Below are positions 33,286 through 38,702 of a stretch of 38,702 nucleotides of DNA, piece after piece. The notes below the pieces were generated by a model, which worked only from the letters and a program-made list of their open reading frames with translations, did no database searches and had not been told where the DNA came from. A program made the translations under genes and the position numbers. The first letter of the stretch is position 1. The number at the start of each line of letters is the position of its first letter. Source of the DNA: Mucilaginibacter sp. (GTDB taxonomy: Bacteria; Bacteroidota; Bacteroidia; Sphingobacteriales; Sphingobacteriaceae); contig NZ_JAQBOI010000037.1 in the NCBI RefSeq assembly GCF_028288105.1, positions 1 through 38,702 on the forward strand, in the 5' to 3' direction.

Positions 33286-33840
33286 CTATATCTGAGGCAC
33301 TGCAAGTGCGATGATGAAGTTATTTGTGCAGGTATCAATATCAAATTCATAATCGAATGTATCGCAGGCACGGGTAATGATCATTAAGCCAAAATGCTCG
33401 GCAAGGCTGCTGATGTTAACCGGATTTGTTTCCTCGACCTCTTCAATAAAAAACCGCAGGCAACAATTGTTGTGCAATTTTGCTTTTAAAATTGCGCTGC
33501 TATCACTATAAATGGTAATTATTTCATCGGTATGGTGCCTACCGGGTAATGGCCACTCTAAAAGGTTTTCACCACAGCGCACAGCTAAACCATTCCCTTT
33601 GTCTGTTTTCCTGATACTGATCTTATTGCCCGCTGTTCTTATTTTAAGAACTGTATTATCTTGCCCGGAGTGTTTCAATGAGTTGGTGAGTAACTCTACC
33701 AAAATCATTTTCAGTTTAAATTCTGTGCTTTCATCAACCTGTATATTTTGCCTTACGTACTCAATAACTGCCAGCACTAATGGGTATAAACCATCGGTAT
33801 TGTTATTAAACACAAATTTTTTAGATACACTACCAGGCAT
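33286..33840 (-). CDS. Anti-sigma-factor-like HATPase protein (RsbW/SpoIIAB-like)
   Basis: This 184-residue GHKL ATPase has an N-box in MILVELLTNSLKHS (Glu49, Asn53) and a DxGxG-like motif TDKGNG (Asp80, Gly82, Gly84). The C-terminal 80 residues are less conserved. By family it is a serine kinase that phosphorylates a STAS partner. It lies 5 bp after the STAS gene in the same operon. No sigma factor target is present, so its output partner is unknown. Confidence 0.85.
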   Translation of the reverse strand: MPGSVSKKFVFNNNTDGLYPLVLAVIEYVRQNIQVDESTEFKLKMILVELLTNSLKHSGQDNTVLKIRTAGNKISIRKTDKGNGLAVRCGENLLEWPLPGRHHTDEIITIYSDSSAILKAKLHNNCCLRFFIEEVEETNPVNISSLAEHFGLMIITRACDTFDYEFDIDTCTNNFIIALAVPQI

Positions 33841-33845
33841 ATTAT

Positions 33846-34184
33846 TTAGCTTTTATTAGTCGCCGCTTCAACTGCCGAGGCGTGTATTTTAAATGCCTTA
33901 TTAAGCCTTATCAGTTGAAATAAACCGGCTACATCTTTATTTAAGCCCGCTACATCAATTTCGGCTTTATTGGCTATGGCATATTTAAGAGAAGAAACCA
34001 ATGCCCCTAAAAAGGAACTGTCAACATACATTACTTTTTCAAAATTCACAATAATGTATTTATTGCCTTTATCTATCAACGCGGTCATCTCGTCCTTAAA
34101 ACTGTCAGATACGGTTAAATTTGCTTCTTTTACCTGTATATCAGCTATTAAAGCATCTTTGTAAGTGTTGGTTTCTAATATCAT
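33846..34184 (-). CDS. STAS domain anti-anti-sigma factor-like protein
   Basis: This 112-residue single STAS domain protein starts at ATG 34184. The phosphorylatable serine is in YVDSSFLGALVSSL (Ser56 or Ser57), matching the DSSGLG-type site. The start overlaps the stop of the phosphatase gene by one base (TGATG), showing translational coupling. It is expected to be phosphorylated by the HATPase downstream and dephosphorylated by the PP2C upstream. Confidence 0.88.
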   Translation of the reverse strand: MILETNTYKDALIADIQVKEANLTVSDSFKDEMTALIDKGNKYIIVNFEKVMYVDSSFLGALVSSLKYAIANKAEIDVAGLNKDVAGLFQLIRLNKAFKIHASAVEAATNKS

Positions 34185-35323
34185 CAAGTTGTTTTTTGTA
34201 AATGTATTAAGCTGCAGTCGTCAATATGATCTACTGTTTTTTCCTGCAAAAAAGCGCTTCGTTTAAACTCGGTAAAAGGCCGGTTTAAATACGGTGTAAC
34301 GGCTTCTGTAAACGTATTATAATCTGTCTTCTTTCCAGCGGCACCTTCAAAATCTATTATACCATCAGTAAACATAAAAAGCCTGTCACCGGCATTCAGT
34401 TTAAATGTTACTTCATCAAAATCGCCATCTTGCAACATGCCCAGCAACATGCCCGATGAGCCTATTTGCTGTAAGTTGTTATCCGCACTATTATAATAAA
34501 GCAACGGCAGATCGCCGGCACCTGAATAGGTTATTGTTGATTCCATGGCATCTAACATCCCCAGTGAAAGGCTCGACAGCACGTCGTTCACCACCGGGTC
34601 GTGATAAACCACATCGTTTATTTTTTGCAGGATATTTTTGGTAGAGAAGTTGCCCTCTGAGATGCAAATACGCACTGCCGCCCGTATATAGCTTAAAAAC
34701 CCGAACGAGAAATACCAGGCGCCCCATTTTTTACCCATTACATCGCCCAGCACTATAAATGTGTAGCGTTCATCAATGGTTATAAAATCTATAAAATCTC
34801 CCCCGGGATAGTTCTGATAAGATCTATGCCAGAAATCGACCTCGAAGCCACTTATAACCGGCAGCTTTTGCGGCACCGAATGCAGGTTTAGGGCCATAGC
34901 GGCAACACTCAGTTCCTTTAATGTGCGTTCGTGCTGCTCGCGTACGGTACTTAAAAAGTTGTTTATTTTAGATACCACTACAGGTAGCGGCGTATCTTTC
35001 AATATATAATCTACAGCTTCCAAATTTATGCCTTTCAGCATCAGATCATTATCTTCCTCGGATGTAAGGAACATAAAGGGGATATCTTTATATTCGGGTA
35101 TCGCGATCAGGTTTTGCCTAAAAGCGAAGCCATCAACATCGGGCATGTGATAGTCAGACAGGATAATATCTGGTCGCTCCTGCTTCAATATTTCTGTAGC
35201 CGCATCTGCCGAAATTGCTTTCATGCAGTAAAAACCTTCTTTATTTAAAGCCCGCCCCATCATCTCTAAAACAAGGGGGTTATCATCAACCAAGAGTATT
35301 TTTTTAGATGTGGACATGGTCAT
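34184..35323 (-). CDS. Response regulator with SpoIIE-type PP2C phosphatase domain
   Basis: In this 379-residue protein the N-terminal REC domain (about 6-125) has Asp13/Asp14, phospho-acceptor Asp57, Thr87 and Lys109. The C-terminal PP2C-like phosphatase (about 170-376) has GGDFIDF, VLGDVMGKK, FTDGIIDFEG and IDDCSLI, the metal-binding signatures. It resembles RsbU/RsbP-type input phosphatases controlled by phosphorelay. The cognate kinase is not in the window. The gene begins 2 bp after the upstream membrane protein gene. Confidence 0.93.
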   Translation of the reverse strand: MTMSTSKKILLVDDNPLVLEMMGRALNKEGFYCMKAISADAATEILKQERPDIILSDYHMPDVDGFAFRQNLIAIPEYKDIPFMFLTSEEDNDLMLKGINLEAVDYILKDTPLPVVVSKINNFLSTVREQHERTLKELSVAAMALNLHSVPQKLPVISGFEVDFWHRSYQNYPGGDFIDFITIDERYTFIVLGDVMGKKWGAWYFSFGFLSYIRAAVRICISEGNFSTKNILQKINDVVYHDPVVNDVLSSLSLGMLDAMESTITYSGAGDLPLLYYNSADNNLQQIGSSGMLLGMLQDGDFDEVTFKLNAGDRLFMFTDGIIDFEGAAGKKTDYNTFTEAVTPYLNRPFTEFKRSAFLQEKTVDHIDDCSLIHLQKTT

Positions 35324-35325
35324 AT

Positions 35326-35826
35326 TTAAGCGGTTCGTTTTTTTAACAGAGCGCTTAAAAACAAATATACACCTGTAAATACAATAAGCAATGCTATTAA
35401 GTCCATAAGGGTTACGCCATCATTATCATTAAAATGAAATATGGTGAACATTTCAAAGTATGGTGGCGCCGGCATTATGATCATGGCCATACCCAGTGTA
35501 ATCATCACAATACCAATAACTACAATCACCAGTTTTTTAACCCGTTCGTGGCCCAGGTATTTTTGGGATACCTCGCTATCTAATTGATGCTGGGATAAAA
35601 GCAATTCAAAATCATTCAACAGTTCCACCCTGTCGCGGTCGGCATCCAGTTCCTTAAAGGCCTCGATAGTTTTTGGCAGCGATGTTTCATCAATGGCCTT
35701 ATTTATCTTCTGTTGTATAGCCTTTACCCGTTTTGCATCAATCCCTCCTTTTCTGAGCAAAGCCATTAATTCCTCAGCTTTTAGCTCAAGTAATTCGGCA
35801 TTATCAACAAGTTGTTTGTCCTTCAA
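35326..35826 (-). CDS. Small membrane protein with coiled-coil N-terminus (unknown)
   Basis: This 166-residue frame has residues 8-80 helical and charged (coiled-coil-like), then two membrane helices (98-119 and 140-161) with a short Pro/Phe-rich loop. No family recognised. The frame opens with TTG at 35826; the first ATG (35766) would remove 20 residues, so the start is uncertain. It is 2 bp upstream of the REC-PP2C gene and thus part of the partner-switching operon, perhaps as its membrane sensor or docking site. That is inference. Confidence 0.7.
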   Translation of the reverse strand: MKDKQLVDNAELLELKAEELMALLRKGGIDAKRVKAIQQKINKAIDETSLPKTIEAFKELDADRDRVELLNDFELLLSQHQLDSEVSQKYLGHERVKKLVIVVIGIVMITLGMAMIIMPAPPYFEMFTIFHFNDNDGVTLMDLIALLIVFTGVYLFLSALLKKRTA

Positions 35827-35886
35827 AGTTTTTAATAATTATAAATGCCTAACTTTTATTAATATTATAGCGTTTAAATATACTGC

Positions 35887-36810
35887 ATGAAAAAGGTATC
35901 TGTTGTCACCATCAACTTTAATCAGGATAAAATTACAGAAGAGCTTCTAATATCAATAGCCGAAACAAATACTTACGAAAATTTAGAGGTAATTGTTGTT
36001 GATAACGGCAGTACCGTAAACCCCATCCCGCTGTGGACAAGCAAATACCCTAATGTTAAATTTATACGATCAGAGCGCAATTTGGGTTTCTCTGGCGGCA
36101 ACAATATAGGTATTGCGCAAGCAACAGGCGATTATTATTTCCTGGTGAATAACGATACCGAGTTTTCGCCCGGCTTAGTGCAAAAGCTGGTAGATATTTT
36201 AGATACACACCCGCAGGTTGGCATTATATCACCAAAGCTGGTGTATGATTTTGATAGAAGTATTATTCAATATGTGGGCTTTACATTGGTAGACTATTAC
36301 ACCTGCCGCAACCAGGCTGTTGGTAAGAACGAGAAAGACGTTGGCCAGTATGATAACCTGCTTGGCCAAACCGGTTACTGCCACGGCGGCGCCATGATGG
36401 TGAAAAAAGAAACCTGCGAAAAAGCCGGCTTAATGGCCGATAATTTCTTTATTTATTATGAGGAAGTTGACTGGGGCGAGCGCATTAACAAGGCCGGCTA
36501 CCAGGCCTGGGTACGTGGAGACGCCGTTATTTACCACAAAGAATCAATGACGGTGGGCAAGAACAGTGTATTTAAAGAATATTTCATGAACCGTAACCGC
36601 ATACTGTTTATCCGCCATAACGCGCCTGCTTTTAAGGCCGTTGTGTTTTATATTTATTTTGTGTTGATGGTGGTTCCGCGCAACCTTGTTCGTTATATAA
36701 AAGAGAAGAAATACAATTTCATTGGCGTGCTCTTCCGCGCTGTTTGGTGGAACGTTACCCATAGTAAACATAGTACAGAATTAGGCTTTACCATCAATAA
36801 GGTTTCATGA
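35887..36810 (+). CDS. Glycosyltransferase family 2 (rhamnosyltransferase-like)
   Basis: This 307-residue GT-A enzyme has the VTINFNQ start, VVDNGST (Asp39), ERNLGFSGGNNIGI and NND (88-90, DXD-like), and YYEEVDWGERINKAGY for the catalytic base region. It matches the WbbL-like family that adds sugars to cell-surface glycans from nucleotide sugars. A C-terminal amphipathic/hydrophobic segment (VVFYIYFVLMVVPRNLVRY) anchors it at the membrane. It overlaps the next gene by 4 bp (ATGA). Confidence 0.93.
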   Translation: MKKVSVVTINFNQDKITEELLISIAETNTYENLEVIVVDNGSTVNPIPLWTSKYPNVKFIRSERNLGFSGGNNIGIAQATGDYYFLVNNDTEFSPGLVQKLVDILDTHPQVGIISPKLVYDFDRSIIQYVGFTLVDYYTCRNQAVGKNEKDVGQYDNLLGQTGYCHGGAMMVKKETCEKAGLMADNFFIYYEEVDWGERINKAGYQAWVRGDAVIYHKESMTVGKNSVFKEYFMNRNRILFIRHNAPAFKAVVFYIYFVLMVVPRNLVRYIKEKKYNFIGVLFRAVWWNVTHSKHSTELGFTINKVS

Positions 36811-37982
36811 AACTAACGCTCTGGATAAGCCTCTTTATTGCATTTTACACATTTGTTGGCTATGGCTTTTTGCTGTACTTTATTATTAAAATAAAGCGGG
36901 CAATTAAAGGCAAGCCAGTTATCCCGGTTGTTAATGACGATGATTTGCCTACCTGTACCCTGATTGTCGCGGCTTATAACGAAGAGCATTTTATAAGCCA
37001 GAAAATAGCTAATAGCCTGCAATTAAATTATCCTGCAGGCAAGCTTAAGTTTGTTTTTGTAACCGATGGCTCATCTGATAGGACAGCCGAAATAATAAGC
37101 GAACACCCGCAGATCCAACTATTGCACCGCCCGGAACGTGCCGGTAAAATTGCCGCCGTGCACCGTGCAATGGAATATGTAGATACTGAGGTGGTTGTGT
37201 TTACCGATGCCAATACCTTCCTTAATCCCGAAGCTATAACCCGCATTTGCCGCCACTACAGCGATAAAACAGTAGGTGCCGTGGCTGGTGAAAAACGCGT
37301 ACAGATAGATGCTAACGCCGATGCCAGCGCAGCCGGCGAGGGTTTTTACTGGAAATATGAATCGGCCTTAAAAAAATGGGATTCTGAACTGTACTCGGTA
37401 GTAGGTGCCGCCGGCGAATTGTTTAGCGTAAGGCGTAACCTTTACCAGGATGTGCCCGCCGATACCGTGCTGGACGATTTTATGATATCTATGCTAATTG
37501 CCGCCAAGGGTTACCGCATCATATACGAACCGGAAGCTTATGCGCTTGAAACCGCATCAGAAAATGTATCGGAAGAGCTGAAACGCAAGATCAGGATAGC
37601 GGCTGGTGGTATCCAGTCTATCCTGCGTTTAAAAAGCCTGTTGCTGCCTTTTAAATTCCCGGTACTATCATTCCAATATGTAAGTCACCGTGTTTTACGG
37701 TGGACGGTTACACCCTTCTTTCTGATACTGGCATTTATCACCAATTTTGCCCTGGCCTTTGCAGGTAAAGGTTGGTTTTATGAGTTGCTATTTGTCGGGC
37801 AGGTGCTGTTTTATCTGTTAGCCATACTCGGTTTTATATTGGAGAAACGCCATATCCGCGTTAAAGCCCTCTTTATCCCTTACTACTTCTGCGTAATGAA
37901 CTATGCCGTTTTAGCCGGTATTATCCGCTATTTTACCACAAAGCAAAGCTCTGTTTGGGAAAAAGCGCAAAGGAAAATGTGA
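36807..37982 (+). CDS. Membrane glycosyltransferase family 2 (cellulose/hyaluronan synthase-like)
   Basis: This 391-residue protein has an N-terminal membrane helix (4-27), a GT-A domain with TLIVAAYNEEHF, VTDGSSDRT (Asp87), FTDANT (Asp134) and TVLDDFMISM. Three or four C-terminal helices follow (from about 305). This is the processive-synthase-like GT2 layout, but the QxxRW motif is replaced by RKIRIAAGG, so processive polymer synthesis is uncertain. It is translationally coupled to the upstream GT2, likely for one surface-glycan step. Confidence 0.92.
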   Translation: MKLTLWISLFIAFYTFVGYGFLLYFIIKIKRAIKGKPVIPVVNDDDLPTCTLIVAAYNEEHFISQKIANSLQLNYPAGKLKFVFVTDGSSDRTAEIISEHPQIQLLHRPERAGKIAAVHRAMEYVDTEVVVFTDANTFLNPEAITRICRHYSDKTVGAVAGEKRVQIDANADASAAGEGFYWKYESALKKWDSELYSVVGAAGELFSVRRNLYQDVPADTVLDDFMISMLIAAKGYRIIYEPEAYALETASENVSEELKRKIRIAAGGIQSILRLKSLLLPFKFPVLSFQYVSHRVLRWTVTPFFLILAFITNFALAFAGKGWFYELLFVGQVLFYLLAILGFILEKRHIRVKALFIPYYFCVMNYAVLAGIIRYFTTKQSSVWEKAQRKM

Positions 37983-38001
37983 CTGGGATTTTAATAAAAC
38001 T

Positions 38002-38331
38002 TGTCATGCTGAGTTATCAAATCCCGTGGCCTTTAAAGGTGCAATGACAGATCTTTGCGGGGGGGCGTGACAGATTATATTATAGTGCATGTTTGCCCGT
38101 GCCAGGTTTGGATTTAATGGTGACGTTATTTTTTCAGTAGCTTATTTTTAAATTGGTCATTATTAGTTATTTATGCGTTCATGACGGTGTTCACGGCCGT
38201 GAACGTGAACACTTCTCACGCCATTTACTAACAATTGCCATGGGTAACAATAGTGAAGCATCTAATCGCCGACTTGCAATTTCAATATGCAAAGTTTAAT
38301 AATAGATCCTTCACTATCGTTCAGGATGACA
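38002..38331. repeat. 330-bp non-coding element bounded by imperfect inverted repeats
   Basis: The 366-bp spacer 37983-38348 has no gene. TGTCATGCTGAG (38002-38013) and the reverse complement of the right end (TGTCATCCTGAA, 38320-38331) agree at 10 of 12 positions. Inside, ATAGTGAAGCATCT (38250-38263) is inverted at 38304-38317 with one mismatch, and TGTCAT is inverted again at 38044-38049. Similar TGTCATCCTGA-type repeats occur widely between Bacteroidota genes (from memory). This may be a short palindromic repeat or MITE-like element. No target-site duplication is obvious. Confidence 0.5.
38187..38212. repeat. Nested palindromes GTGTTCACGGCCGTGAAC
   Basis: A perfect 16-bp palindrome (GTTCACGGCCGTGAAC, 38189-38204) is nested with a second inverted pair, GTGTTCAC (38187-38194) and GTGAACAC (38205-38212). 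It lies in the non-coding spacer, inside the 330-bp element. GC content is well above the surrounding DNA. Function unknown. Confidence 0.6.
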
Positions 38332-38348
38332 AATTAGTTTAACCAGAT

Positions 38349-38702
38349 CTACTCTACTCCCCTCACATTCATTTTTAAAGTATATATCGCTTTAGATGCA
38401 GTAATAAATAACATATCCCTGTTCTTCCCTCCAAAACATACATTGGCGCTCCAGGGTTCGGGGATATCGATATGGCCTATTTGCTGGCCTTTAGGGTTGT
38501 AAATGGTAATGCCCTTACCTGCCAGATAAAGGTTTCCGCGTTCATCAAGCGTTATACCATCGGCGCCTTGCTGCACAAATACCTGCCTGTCATCAAGGGT
38601 GCCATCGGTATCTATGTTAAATTTGTATATTTTATTATCACCAATATCAGCAACGTACAGGTAATTGCCATCCGGCGTACCTACAATGCCGTTTGGTTTT
38701 TT
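38349..38702 (-). CDS. SMP-30/gluconolactonase-like beta-propeller protein, 5' part outside window
   Basis: The last 117 codons are visible, ending at TAA-type stop 38349 (KMNVRGVE). Residues at the window edge read KPNGIVGTPDGNYLYVADIGDNKIYKF, followed by QQGADGITLDERGNLYLAGKGI and IDIPEPWSANVCFGGKNRDMLFITAS, the repeating strands of the SGL family. Members hydrolyse sugar lactones or other esters in the periplasm or cytoplasm. The signal peptide and N-terminal metal ligands lie beyond the window. Confidence 0.85.
   Translation of the reverse strand, partial: KKPNGIVGTPDGNYLYVADIGDNKIYKFNIDTDGTLDDRQVFVQQGADGITLDERGNLYLAGKGITIYNPKGQQIGHIDIPEPWSANVCFGGKNRDMLFITASKAIYTLKMNVRGVE

Noticed and set aside
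1..38702. tRNA, rRNA, CRISPR arrays, insertion sequences or prophage genes
   Set aside because: I read both strands for cloverleaf ends, repeated spacers and transposase motifs and found none I could support.

Overview
The window looks like a chromosomal segment from a Bacteroidota bacterium of the Sphingobacteriaceae type (Mucilaginibacter- or Pedobacter-like). The assignment rests on a complete SusC/SusD/SusE locus driven by an ECF sigma/FecR pair, AT-rich spacers with few Shine-Dalgarno sequences, -7 boxes of the Bacteroidota form TAnnTTTG, Bacteroidota-specific families such as DUF4199, and frequent AraC, SDR and MarR genes. It is inferred from gene content, not from a marker gene. I see no tRNA, rRNA, CRISPR array, transposase or integrase. 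Both end genes, an amidohydrolase on the left and an SMP-30-like protein on the right, run off the window.

Layout. 1-4540 holds small redox and regulatory genes: an AraC regulator facing a GlcG/HbpS-like gene plus SDR, then an SDR facing an HxlR regulator across a short operator-bearing spacer. 4565-18913, all on the minus strand, is a polysaccharide utilization locus. It reads ECF sigma, FecR anti-sigma, SusC with an STN domain, SusD, SusE/F, a surface-type GH76 lipoprotein, GH125, a second GH76, and a DUF4965 'glutaminase-like' protein. GH76 (endo-alpha-1,6-mannanase) plus GH125 (exo-alpha-1,6-mannosidase) points to alpha-1,6-linked mannan: cleavage at the surface, SusCD uptake, then periplasmic trimming. 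19003-22871 carries a DHA2 drug-efflux-type MFS gene behind a strong inverted repeat, a sugar-isomerase-like TIM-barrel protein and a secreted transglutaminase-like protein.

22945-26360 holds YciI/DGPF protein, ECF42-type sigma factor and AraC, all on the minus strand, preceded by an SDR whose upstream region has tandem 22-bp-spaced repeats. 26487-33176 contains a lipoprotein PQQ dehydrogenase with an inserted cytochrome c domain, a GNAT, an AraC facing a phytanoyl-CoA-dioxygenase-like gene, a MarR, a remnant of a VOC/glyoxalase gene, and a membrane-tethered LuxR regulator paired with DUF4199. 33286-35826 is a partner-switching module (REC-PP2C, STAS, HATPase) with a small membrane protein. 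35887-37982 is a translationally coupled pair of family 2 glycosyltransferases, followed by a 330-bp non-coding element bounded by imperfect inverted repeats.

The most interesting signal is on the + strand inside the susC leader. A full Bacteroidota-type promoter (17065-17094) is followed about 115 bases later by an orphan intrinsic terminator (17181-17215), with no + strand gene between them. This predicts a cis-antisense small RNA covering the susC 5' leader, analogous to the DonS-type antisense RNAs reported for Bacteroides PULs.
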